The notes: generated from the sequence alone by a model not told the origin. A DNA stretch of 7,736 bases from Flavobacteriales bacterium UBA6969 (GCA_002448555.1 DJYV01000114.1:1-7736); one strand, 5' to 3'; shown: positions 1-7,151, numbered from the stretch's first letter. Program-made: numbers and translations.

Positions 1-420
1 TGCGGCATGAACATGCTCCCAAGGATCGGAAGTGGGTGTGCGGAGGCCTTGGAGTAAAAGGGCGCCCCATTCCACCACTGAGGCCGCATCGCCTTGGGCT
101 GCAAAACCGGTAGGGGTCACTGTCCAATGGCAGTGCAGTCCGGTACCCACGGTGTCGGCTGCCCATTGGGCGGACAAGGTGCGGGCCCATGCCTCTCCGG
201 TTCCAGTTCGCTCGACCTCCAGCGCTGGCTTGAACGTCCATTCCATCACCAATGCGGCCGTTTCGTAGGCATCGGAAGCCAAGTGCACGTACTTCAGTCC
301 ATTTGCTTCTTCGGTGGTGGTAACATCAACGGGGACTTGCCCGCGAACCGGTGTGAGGACCAAACAGGTGAACGCCAACGTAATCGCGCCGTGCTTCAAT
401 GCTTTCATTCCCGATTTCAT
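1..420 (-). CDS. Exported protein, N-terminal part, resembling a catalytically inactive M16 (insulinase-fold) peptidase
   Basis: Reading the minus strand from the ATG at 420 gives 140 codons with no stop, running off the left edge, so only the N-terminus is visible. Residues 1-28 look like a signal peptide: Lys-rich start, hydrophobic stretch AITLAFTCLVL, then a likely cleavage near VRG-Q, which suggests export to the periplasm or outer membrane. The following part (NGLKYVHL, then a TGTGEAW segment, then a beta-strand and helix pattern ending LLLQGL) follows the usual order of an M16 N-terminal domain, in which a NGL motif precedes the zinc-binding HxxEH. Here the HxxEH position reads EAWARTLSA, so there are no zinc ligands. 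M16 proteins often occur as active and inactive pairs, so this could be the non-catalytic partner. The coding call and the signal peptide are fairly safe; the M16 assignment is a tentative inference from pattern alone. A second in-frame ATG lies at 408, also before the hydrophobic stretch. Confidence 0.6.
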   Translation of the reverse strand, partial: MKSGMKALKHGAITLAFTCLVLTPVRGQVPVDVTTTEEANGLKYVHLASDAYETAALVMEWTFKPALEVERTGTGEAWARTLSAQWAADTVGTGLHCHWTVTPTGFAAQGDAASVVEWGALLLQGLRTPTSDPWEHVHAA

Positions 421-503
421 GGTTGGAGGGTGCGTCGGATTTCTCCCCGAAGATAAGGTTCAGTCATCGGAGGCGAAGGCACTATATTCGGAGTGTGAAA
501 GGA
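421..503. promoter_or_regulatory. Divergent intergenic region with candidate Bacteroidota-type promoters
   Basis: This 83-bp stretch separates the two divergent starts (420 minus, 504 plus) and must hold the promoter of the left gene and most likely that of hutH. On the plus strand TATATTCG at 483-490 differs by one base from the Bacteroidota -7 consensus TAnnTTTG and lies 13 nt before the hutH ATG; its upstream -33 element is poor. On the minus strand TATCTTCG (plus positions 448-455) also has one mismatch, and TTCG (474-477) sits 18 nt upstream where a TTTG-like -33 box would be expected. No operator palindrome was seen. The sequences are visible; their promoter role is inferred. Confidence 0.35.
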
Positions 504-2009
504 ATGGAATTAACCAACGGCCACTGGGGCGTCGAAACCGTTTGGAACGCGGTCCATGAAACGCCCAAATTGGCTTTGTCATCCGATGTACAACAGGCGA
601 TTCAACGTTGCCGGGAATACCTGGAGACCAAACTCAACGCGGATGCCGACGCGGTCATTTACGGAGTGAATACGGGGTTTGGTGACTTGGCTTCGACGCG
701 GGTTAGCAGCGATGCGTTGAGCCAGCTGCAGCGAAACCTTTTGGTCTCGCACGCGTGTGGCGTTGGTGAGGAAGTGCCTGAAGAGGTTGTACGCGCAATG
801 GTCTTGCTCAAGGTTAAATCCCTTGGCAAAGGACACAGCGGCGTGCGGCTCGAGACTGTTCAACGCCTCGTCGAGCATTGGAACGCCAATTTGTTTCCCG
901 TCGTGCCTGCGCAAGGTTCCCTGGGTGCCAGTGGCGATTTGGCGCCGTTGAGTCACATGGTATTGCCGTTGATTGGCGAAGGAGGGGTGTGGGTTGAAGG
1001 CACCTCCATTCCCTCGAGTGAAGTCCTTACGGCCAAGGGGTGGAAAGCATTGGAACTCGGGGCGAAAGAAGGATTGGCATTGATCAACGGCACCCAACTC
1101 ATGCTCGGCTACGGCGTCATGGCCTTGGAGCGGCTCGAACGCATCGCCGATTGGGCCGACGCTTTGTGTGCGTGGTCCTTGGAGGCATGGCACGGGCGGG
1201 TAGAGCCGTTTGACCCTTCCATCCACCGGGTGCGTAACCAAGCCAATGCTGAATTGGTTGCCTGCAACGTGACAGACTGGCTCAAAGGAAGCGAGTGGCA
1301 ATCCGTGCCGCGCACCCAAGTCCAGGATCCGTATTCATTCCGGTGCACTCCCCAGGTACACGGAGCCAGCCGCAATTCCCTCGCTGCTGCCCGCGCTGTG
1401 CTGGAAAACGAGGTCAACGCCGTGACGGACAACCCGCTGATCTTCCCAGAGGAGGACAAGGTGCTCTCCGGAGGCAATTTCCATGGCCAACCGCTGGCAT
1501 TGCAATTGGAGGCGATGGCATTGGCGGCGCACGAATGGGGAAGCATTTCGGAGCGGAGAACGTATAAGTTGCTGTCCGGCAAACAAGGATTGCCCCCGTT
1601 CTTGGTGGCGAACCCCGGCCTGAACAGCGGCTTCATGATTCCGCAGTACACCGCCGCGTCGTTGGTTTCTCAGAACAAGCAATTGTGTGCTCCGAATGTC
1701 GTGGACACCATCGACAGCAGCAACGGGCAAGAGGACCACGTGAGCATGGGGGCGAATGCGGCGCTCAAACTTTGGAAGATCCTGGACAATGTGGAACAGG
1801 TTCTTGCCATCGAATGCATCACTGCGGCACAGGCCTGCGACCTCCGGCAGTCGGAGGGCATGGCACCGGCATTGGCCGGCTTGCAACGTTCGTTGCGCAG
1901 GGAGGTTCCGTTCGTCGAGATGGACACCTATTTACATCCCCATTTGATTGCGGCGCGCGATTGGATGTTTTCACGTGAATTGTCAGACGGGGCCAAACAC
2001 AACGGCTGA
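504..2009 (+). CDS. hutH: Histidine ammonia-lyase (histidase)
   Basis: This 501-residue cytoplasmic enzyme removes ammonia non-oxidatively from L-histidine to give urocanate, the first step of histidine degradation. It carries the Ala-Ser-Gly triad (A142-S143-G144, within GSLGASGDLAPLSH) that cyclises into the MIO electrophile. From the ATG at 504 the catalytic residues fall at the numbers known for Pseudomonas putida histidase: Y53, H83, S143 and N195, followed by Y277, R280, F326 and E410 with a shift of three to four. This agreement and the normal family length of about 500 residues support that start over the in-frame ATG at 399, which would add 35 unrelated residues and overlap the divergent gene. 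SH at 82-83 and QEDHVSM at 409-415 favour histidine over tyrosine or phenylalanine. No hutU, hutI or hutG is present here. The stop is 20 nt before the ABC ATPase, so co-transcription with the exporter genes is possible. AAAGGA directly abuts the ATG, too close for a normal ribosome binding site. Confidence 0.95.
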   Translation: MELTNGHWGVETVWNAVHETPKLALSSDVQQAIQRCREYLETKLNADADAVIYGVNTGFGDLASTRVSSDALSQLQRNLLVSHACGVGEEVPEEVVRAMVLLKVKSLGKGHSGVRLETVQRLVEHWNANLFPVVPAQGSLGASGDLAPLSHMVLPLIGEGGVWVEGTSIPSSEVLTAKGWKALELGAKEGLALINGTQLMLGYGVMALERLERIADWADALCAWSLEAWHGRVEPFDPSIHRVRNQANAELVACNVTDWLKGSEWQSVPRTQVQDPYSFRCTPQVHGASRNSLAAARAVLENEVNAVTDNPLIFPEEDKVLSGGNFHGQPLALQLEAMALAAHEWGSISERRTYKLLSGKQGLPPFLVANPGLNSGFMIPQYTAASLVSQNKQLCAPNVVDTIDSSNGQEDHVSMGANAALKLWKILDNVEQVLAIECITAAQACDLRQSEGMAPALAGLQRSLRREVPFVEMDTYLHPHLIAARDWMFSRELSDGAKHNG

Positions 2010-2029
2010 GCACGGGTTATCTTGCTGAC

Positions 2030-2701
2030 GTGATAGAACTGAAGTCCATCCGGAAGGCTTACCAGACCGGAAGTCAATCGCTGACTGTGCTCAAAGGCAT
2101 TGATTGCACCATTGAAGAAGGGGAGTTGGTCGCCATTATGGGCTCTAGCGGTTCGGGCAAGTCGACCTTGCTTAATGTGTTGGGACTGTTGGATGATTTT
2201 GACGAGGGCTCGTATGTGCTCAATGGCCAAAACATGGACGGCCTATCCGAAAAAGCCGCGGCCCGCTACCGGAGCGACTTTTTGGGGTTTGTTTTTCAGA
2301 GCTTTAATTTGATCAGCTACAAAACCGCCCTCGAAAACGTCGCACTTCCGCTGTATTACCAAGGCGTGCCGCGTAAAGAACGTCAAGCACGCGCATTGTC
2401 CTTTCTCACCAAAGTGGGGCTGGCCGATTGGGCCGAGCACTTGCCGAATCAAATGAGCGGTGGACAGAAGCAGCGGGTGGCAATCGCCCGCGCACTCATC
2501 GCCAACCCGAGCGTGATCCTCGCGGATGAGCCCACCGGAGCCCTGGATTCCGTCACTTCCGATGAGGTGATGGCGTTGCTGAAGGAAATCAACAGTGAGG
2601 GAATCACCATTGTGGTGGTCACCCATGAAAATGAAATTGCCAACCAATGCGACCGCATTATCCGATTGAAGGACGGCCGCATCGAAGGGGCCAATGCGTG
2701 A
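2030..2701 (+). CDS. ABC transporter ATP-binding protein, MacB/LolD type
   Basis: A 223-residue nucleotide-binding subunit that powers the two permeases encoded next. All ABC motifs are present and intact: Walker A GSSGSGKST (38-46), Q-loop glutamine Q90 in FVFQSFNLI, signature MSGGQKQR (142-149, Met in place of the usual Leu), Walker B VILADE (162-167) with catalytic E167, the D-loop GALD (170-173) and the switch histidine H199. Length and wording fit the MacB/LolD/FtsE group, which works with FtsX-fold permeases by mechanotransmission instead of passing substrate through a membrane channel. The start is GTG at 2030; the only ATG start downstream would fall at M37, just before Walker A, and would delete the first beta-strands, so GTG is well supported. 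No Shine-Dalgarno sequence is evident. The stop at 2699-2701 is 3 nt before the first permease. The substrate cannot be read from the ATPase. Confidence 0.93.
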   Translation: MIELKSIRKAYQTGSQSLTVLKGIDCTIEEGELVAIMGSSGSGKSTLLNVLGLLDDFDEGSYVLNGQNMDGLSEKAAARYRSDFLGFVFQSFNLISYKTALENVALPLYYQGVPRKERQARALSFLTKVGLADWAEHLPNQMSGGQKQRVAIARALIANPSVILADEPTGALDSVTSDEVMALLKEINSEGITIVVVTHENEIANQCDRIIRLKDGRIEGANA

Positions 2702-2704
2702 CGA

Positions 2705-3943
2705 ATGATGGACCGGGATACGTGGCTCGAGATTTTTCATACCGTGCTCAGCAACCCGCTGCGCACGGGACTCACTGGTTTGAGCATCGCCCTCGGTATT
2801 TTCATCTTGGTCGTGATGCAGGGATTGGGCGCGGGGTTGGAAACCGGCGTCAAACAGACATTTGGTGACGATGCCGCCAACCTGATGGAGGTGGAGACGG
2901 GCAATGCCCAGTTAGCTTTTCGCGGGCGCAAGCCCAACCGCCGTGTCGAGCTACACAATGCTGATGAACAGGCCATGCGATCTCAGATGGACAGCGTGCC
3001 GGCGTGGAGCCGCTTGGTTTACCGTTGGGGTTCGACGGTGCGGTATGGCAATGAGCAAGGGTCTTATGGTTTGAGGGGTGTGGATCCCGATCAACGCGAA
3101 ATCGGCCAAGTCAATGTGACAGCGGGTCGGTTTGTGAGCGATCGGGACATCGACCAGCGGCGAAAGGTTGCCGTCATCGGCGGTCAGGTCTTGGCCGACC
3201 TATTTCCCCGTGGCACAACGCCTGAACAGGCTGTTGGCTCCTTGATTCAAGTGCGCGGCATTCAGTTTGCGGTAGTCGGCACGTTCAATCAAACCGGTTC
3301 TCGCTGGGAAAACCGAAGTGTATACGTGCCCTTTTCCACCGCACAGAAGTTGTTCTCGAACAGCGATGTGGTGAGCCGGGTAGCCATTGGCACCGGCGAG
3401 GCGAGCATTGATGACACGCGCGAAACCACGACCTCCCTGACCGGCTGGTTGAAGGATCGGCTCGTCGTACACCCGGACGATGCCGAAGGCGTATGGGTGG
3501 ATAACCGGAACGAACAAGCGGAGATGTACCGGCAGATTTTTGGTGGCATTCGCCTGTTTGTGTGGTTTGTCGGGATGATGACCTTGCTGGCTGGAGCGAT
3601 GGGGGTGGCCAACATCATGGCCATCGTGGTGCGTGAGCGGACCAAAGAGATCGGCGTGCGCAAGGCGCTGGGCGCTACGAGCGGGAGCATTGTCGCCCAA
3701 ATTTCGCAGGAGGCCGTTTTCTTGATGCTGATTTCCGGATGCATTGGGCTGTTGGCCGGGACGTGGCTGCTTCAAGGTATTGCCCCGTTCGTTGAACACG
3801 ATTTCTTCAGCAATCCCCGGGTGGACTTTCGGTCTGCGTTGTTGGCGCTGGGGGTCTTGATTTTTGTCGGTGTTATCAGTGCCATAGGACCGGCGCTGCG
3901 TGCCGTTTCCATTCGACCTGTTGAAGCCTTGCGCGATGAGTGA
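2705..3943 (+). CDS. MacB/FtsX-type ABC permease, first of two
   Basis: A 412-residue inner-membrane subunit with the MacB topology: transmembrane segment 1 at about 21-43, a large periplasmic domain (MacB_PCD type, about 44-280), then a C-terminal FtsX domain with three more segments at about 282-306, 337-358 and 378-400. Between segments 2 and 3 lies the conserved cytoplasmic stretch RERTKEIGVRKALGAT (about 309-324), which in this family contacts the ATPase, and the protein ends with the typical SIRPVEALRDE tail. The N-terminus (DRDTWLEIFHTV, then NPLRTGLTGL) is like Bacteroidota stand-alone MacB permeases. Unlike classical MacB there is no fused ATPase; that is the preceding separate gene. 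Two adjacent ATGs (2705 and 2708) could each serve as start. The last 8 nt overlap the next gene. The substrate is unknown; candidates for the family include macrolides, peptides, siderophores and lipoproteins. Confidence 0.9.
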   Translation: MMDRDTWLEIFHTVLSNPLRTGLTGLSIALGIFILVVMQGLGAGLETGVKQTFGDDAANLMEVETGNAQLAFRGRKPNRRVELHNADEQAMRSQMDSVPAWSRLVYRWGSTVRYGNEQGSYGLRGVDPDQREIGQVNVTAGRFVSDRDIDQRRKVAVIGGQVLADLFPRGTTPEQAVGSLIQVRGIQFAVVGTFNQTGSRWENRSVYVPFSTAQKLFSNSDVVSRVAIGTGEASIDDTRETTTSLTGWLKDRLVVHPDDAEGVWVDNRNEQAEMYRQIFGGIRLFVWFVGMMTLLAGAMGVANIMAIVVRERTKEIGVRKALGATSGSIVAQISQEAVFLMLISGCIGLLAGTWLLQGIAPFVEHDFFSNPRVDFRSALLALGVLIFVGVISAIGPALRAVSIRPVEALRDE

Positions 3944-5234
3944 TTCCAATCGACATCCCCGCATGTGGCGTCCGGATTGGGACGGGTTCACCGAGATGAT
4001 TCAAGTGCTGCTGCAAAAGCCCTTGCGAACGGCCTTGAGTGGATTGGGCGTGGGGTGGGGACTTTTCATGATCATCATCACCATTGGCTCGGCCAACGGG
4101 TTGCAAAATGGGGTTTCTCAAGACTTGGGTGACATGGCCAAAAACAGCATGTTCATGTGGACCCAAAGCACGAGCATGCCGTACAAGGGTTTTCAGCGTG
4201 GTCGGCCCATCGATTTGAAAATTGGCGACGTGGAATACCTCGCAGCCAATAGCCGTGTATTGGAGGTTGCCGCCCCGCAAAACCAGCTCGGTGGTTGGCG
4301 CGGCTCGAACAACGTCACACGTGGCCTGAAGACAGGGGCATTTACCGTTTTTGGTGAGTTTCCTGAACAGCAGCTCATCGAGGCGAGGCCGCTCAAGGAA
4401 GGCCGGCACATCAACACCCGGGACATCGAGGACAAGCGGAAGATTGCCGTCATCGGTGAGCGGGTACGCGACATCTTGTTCACCAAGGCAGAATCGCCCA
4501 TTGGCGGATCGATTCGCATCAACGGCGTCAATTTCACGGTGGTGGGGGTGTTTTCGTCCATGCGCTCGGGAGAAGACGCAGAGGAGGATTTGCAGAGCAT
4601 TCGGATTCCGTTCACGGCATTCAACCAGGCCTTCCACAAAGGAGACGAGGTCGGATGGTTGTGCCTGCTGTTCGATGAGGAGGTGCATGCGGACTCGGCA
4701 GCGGCGGAGATTATGTCCGTGCTGAAGGCCCGCCTGTCCATCCACCCCAACGACAATCGCGCCTTTGGACATTGGACCGTTGCCCGGGAATTCGAGGAGA
4801 TTCAATCGGTATTCAGCGCCATTCGGTGGGTGAGTTTTGTGTTTGGCGGACTGGCGTTGCTGGCCGGCATCATCGGCATCATGAACATCATGCTGATTAC
4901 CGTTCGCGAGCGCACGAACGAATTGGGCATACGGCGCGCGCTGGGCGCCACACCGGGCGTCGTGGTCCGCCAGATTATGGGTGAGACCCTGTTGTTGACG
5001 ACGTTGTTTGGGTTGATGGGGGCCATCCTCAGCGTGGCGACCATTGAAGGCATCAATGCCTTGCTTGAAAGCATGCCCGACCTGCAAGGCGGAAGTTTTC
5101 GCAACCCTGAAGTATCCATTGACATAGTATTGCAATCTTTGCTCACCATGGTGGTGATGGGCGCTTTTGCTGGAATCCTTCCAGCTTTCCGAGCCGTCTC
5201 CATTCGCCCCGTTGAAGCGATTCGAACCGAATAA
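3936..5234 (+). CDS. MacB/FtsX-type ABC permease, second of two
   Basis: A 432-residue paralogue of the preceding permease with the same plan: transmembrane segment 1 at about 32-55, a periplasmic MacB_PCD-type domain, segments at about 295-323, 350-373 and 397-421, the cytoplasmic stretch RERTNELGIRRALGAT between segments 2 and 3, and the SIRPVEAIRTE tail. The two permeases differ widely in the periplasmic domain, so they are not a recent duplication and probably form a heterodimer on one ATPase dimer. The chosen ATG at 3936 lies in ATGAGTGA, overlapping the stop of the first permease, an arrangement that usually means translational coupling. The GTG at 3900 is in frame but would add residues that are only an out-of-frame reading of the neighbour's conserved tail; the ATG at 3963 (MWRPDW) is a possible alternative that would still keep segment 1. 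The stop is 2 nt before the adaptor gene. Confidence 0.88.
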   Translation: MSDSNRHPRMWRPDWDGFTEMIQVLLQKPLRTALSGLGVGWGLFMIIITIGSANGLQNGVSQDLGDMAKNSMFMWTQSTSMPYKGFQRGRPIDLKIGDVEYLAANSRVLEVAAPQNQLGGWRGSNNVTRGLKTGAFTVFGEFPEQQLIEARPLKEGRHINTRDIEDKRKIAVIGERVRDILFTKAESPIGGSIRINGVNFTVVGVFSSMRSGEDAEEDLQSIRIPFTAFNQAFHKGDEVGWLCLLFDEEVHADSAAAEIMSVLKARLSIHPNDNRAFGHWTVAREFEEIQSVFSAIRWVSFVFGGLALLAGIIGIMNIMLITVRERTNELGIRRALGATPGVVVRQIMGETLLLTTLFGLMGAILSVATIEGINALLESMPDLQGGSFRNPEVSIDIVLQSLLTMVVMGAFAGILPAFRAVSIRPVEAIRTE

Positions 5235-5236
5235 CC

Positions 5237-6337
5237 ATGAAAAAAGGACGCCTGTATACGCTCATTGCCTTCATCGTTTTGGTGTTGGCTGGCGCCGCTT
5301 ATACCCTGAATCACCTGTACACCCAGGAGCAACAAGAGGAAGCGACGTACCGGACGGAAAATGCCCGAACCGGCGACATTGTCATCAAAACGGTGGCTGC
5401 AGGCTCCATTCAGCCGCGCCAGGAAATCCTGATTAAGCCGCAGATTTCCGGAATCGTTCGCCGCGTGCAGGTGGAAGCGGGTGAGCAGGTGCAATCAGGT
5501 GATGTGCTCGCCGAGGTGATGGTGGTGCCGGACATGGGTGCGCTCAGCAGCGCAGAAACCCGGTTGGAGCGTGCGCGCATCAGTTTGGAAGACGCCGAGA
5601 CCAATGCGGAGCGCAACCGCTTACTCCTTGAGGATGGTATCATCGCTGCAGCGGACTTCCAGCGGTTTGAACTGGCCCGCAAACAGGCCCAAGAGGAATT
5701 CTATGCAGCCGAGGACAATCTGCGCATCATCCAGGATGGTGTGGCTGCCCGAAGCGGGCGTACCTCCAACACGCTCATCACGTCAACCATTGATGGCATG
5801 GTCCTCGATGTACCGGTCAAGAAGGGTAACAGCGTTATCGAGGCCAACAATTTCAATGAGGGTACGACCATCGCGACGGTGGCGGACATGCAAGACCTCA
5901 TTTTTGTCGGAAAAATTGACGAATCCGAAGTCGAGAAACTCTCGGTCGGTATGGCCATTGAGTTGACCGTCGGCGCCATCGAAGGCCTGATCATCCCGGC
6001 AACCCTGGAGTACATCAGCCCCAAAGGAATCGAAGAAGCAGGCGCTATTCAATTCGAGATCAAAGCAGCAGTGGAACTGCAGGAAGGCCAGTTTTTGCGC
6101 GCCGGCTATTCGGCCAATGCGAATGTGGTGTTGGACGAACGCCGGGGGGTGTTAGTCATGGCAGAAATGCTTGTGCAGTATGCCGACGGCGCAACGTTTG
6201 TTGAGGTGCTTGTGGATGAAAATCGTTACGAGCGGCGCGATGTAGAGCTGGGCCTTTCAGACGGTATTTCGGTCGAGGTGCTGAGCGGCGTTTCCGCAGA
6301 CGATCAACTCAAGGTCTGGAACCAACCACAGTACTGA
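5237..6337 (+). CDS. Periplasmic adaptor (membrane-fusion protein), MacA/HlyD family
   Basis: A 366-residue protein that would bridge the inner-membrane ABC complex to an outer-membrane TolC-like channel. An N-terminal anchor (Lys-Lys-Gly-Arg followed by hydrophobic residues about 7-24) keeps it in the inner membrane with the rest in the periplasm. The domains follow the family order: first half of the lipoyl (barrel-sandwich) domain at about 60-95 with SGIVRRVQVEAGEQVQSGDVL, a helical hairpin at about 101-168, the second lipoyl half at about 175-200 (STIDGMVLDVPVKKGNSV), a beta-barrel at about 215-300 and a membrane-proximal domain to the end. The hairpin tip has R126 and L130 of the RLS motif described for TolC-docking adaptors, but A137 where the serine would be. 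It lies 2 nt after the second permease, clearly the last gene of the exporter operon. No outer-membrane factor is encoded in the window, so one must come from elsewhere. The stop is 3 nt from the stop of the opposing SDR gene. Confidence 0.9.
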   Translation: MKKGRLYTLIAFIVLVLAGAAYTLNHLYTQEQQEEATYRTENARTGDIVIKTVAAGSIQPRQEILIKPQISGIVRRVQVEAGEQVQSGDVLAEVMVVPDMGALSSAETRLERARISLEDAETNAERNRLLLEDGIIAAADFQRFELARKQAQEEFYAAEDNLRIIQDGVAARSGRTSNTLITSTIDGMVLDVPVKKGNSVIEANNFNEGTTIATVADMQDLIFVGKIDESEVEKLSVGMAIELTVGAIEGLIIPATLEYISPKGIEEAGAIQFEIKAAVELQEGQFLRAGYSANANVVLDERRGVLVMAEMLVQYADGATFVEVLVDENRYERRDVELGLSDGISVEVLSGVSADDQLKVWNQPQY

Positions 6338-6340
6338 CCC

Positions 6341-7138
6341 TCACGTCACTGCCGCCTTCCGCACGATGCGGCGCATGAGCCCTGGAGCGAAGCGCTTGAG
6401 GTAGGCCCCGACAATTTCAAACCGTCCAATGAGGACTTGAGGCTTGCGGCGTTCAACCGCACGGACCATGCGCGCTGCGCACACTTCGGGCGTGAGTCCG
6501 GCTCCTGTTTTGGCGTCCATCGTGCCCTGTTGACTGCCATCGCCTACCACGGCGTTCATGCTGATGTTGGTGTGGATGAAACCGGGGCAGACCATGGTAA
6601 CACCGATGCCATCGTCGTGGTGTTCTGCCCGCAGGGATTCAAAAAATCCGTGGAGCGCATGCTTGGCTCCACAATATCCTGAACGCAAAGGCGATGAGAA
6701 CAGGCCCATGAGGCTTGTGACCACCACAAACTGACCTGCTTGCCGCTCAACGAAATGGGGAAGTAGGGCTTTGGTCAATGCCAAGGTGCCGAAGTAATCG
6801 ACTTCCATGACGCGCCGGTCCACCGACAAATCGGTTTTCAGCACCGTTGAGCGTTGGCTGATTCCCCCGCAGTGTACCATCACGTCGATGGTTCCGGCCC
6901 ATTGAAGGGCTTCTGCCACCTTACCCGACAATTGCTCGGATTGGGACAGGTCCAACGGCAATATGAAGGACTGGGACCGTTGCTCTTCGGTCCACTGATT
7001 CGCCACCTCCTGGAGTGCCATTTTTTTCCGGGAGGAGAGGATGACCCGGGCACCGAGTTCCGCCCACCGGTTCGCTGCAGCCCGGCCAATGCCGCTGCTG
7101 GCGCCCGTGATCCAAACAGTTTTGTTGAGCCAACTCAT
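6341..7138 (-). CDS. Short-chain dehydrogenase/reductase (SDR), DHRS7B-like
   Basis: A 265-residue Rossmann-fold oxidoreductase, normal length for a classical SDR and presumably cytoplasmic, although the basic, hydrophobic C-terminus (after about 240) could touch a membrane. The cofactor loop TGASSGIG is at 11-18. S35, S36 and R37 after the second strand suggest NADP(H) preference. D63 in LPLDLS is the adenine-contact aspartate. The catalytic S142, Y155 and K159 (YCGAK) are present. Two usual motifs differ: NNAG is HCGG at 89-92, and the tetrad Asn is D114 in MEVDYFGT. The segment PGFIHTNISMNAV, then GDGSQQGTMD, matches the wording of human DHRS7B, so this belongs to that type; the substrate is not known from sequence. 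It starts 13 nt after the gyrB stop on the same strand, so it may be co-transcribed with gyrB. It converges on the adaptor gene with only three bases between stop codons. Confidence 0.9.
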   Translation of the reverse strand: MSWLNKTVWITGASSGIGRAAANRWAELGARVILSSRKKMALQEVANQWTEEQRSQSFILPLDLSQSEQLSGKVAEALQWAGTIDVMVHCGGISQRSTVLKTDLSVDRRVMEVDYFGTLALTKALLPHFVERQAGQFVVVTSLMGLFSSPLRSGYCGAKHALHGFFESLRAEHHDDGIGVTMVCPGFIHTNISMNAVVGDGSQQGTMDAKTGAGLTPEVCAARMVRAVERRKPQVLIGRFEIVGAYLKRFAPGLMRRIVRKAAVT

Positions 7139-7151
7139 GCCTTACGCGGCC

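Noticed and set aside
399..503. Upstream ATG at 399 as the hutH start
   Set aside because: It would add 35 residues unlike the family and overlap the divergent gene; the ATG at 504 places Y53, H83, S143 and N195 at the standard histidase numbers.
579..1886. Several long minus-strand open frames opposite hutH
   Set aside because: hutH has every catalytic residue in the other strand, while these frames show no motifs, no signal and no sensible start context.
504..2009. Tyrosine or phenylalanine ammonia-lyase, or an aminomutase, instead of histidase
   Set aside because: SH at 82-83 and the QEDHVSM motif with E410 are histidase hallmarks, and the Flavobacterium tyrosine ammonia-lyase has a different motif (QDIVSMG) at that site.
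2010..2029. A promoter or terminator between hutH and the ABC ATPase
   Set aside because: The 20-nt gap contains no stem-loop, no T-run and no TAnnTTTG-like box.
3876..5135. A 419-codon open frame on the minus strand opposite the second permease
   Set aside because: It lies wholly antisense to a gene with clear family motifs, and its translation is His-, Gln- and Arg-rich without recognisable domains. This is a shadow frame expected in GC-rich coding DNA.
6351..6372. Hairpin (CCGCA-CGA-TGCGG at 6359-6371, within GCCGC...GCGGC) as a terminator for the convergent genes
   Set aside because: The stem is only 5 bp, it lies inside the SDR coding sequence, and there is no T-tract on either strand.
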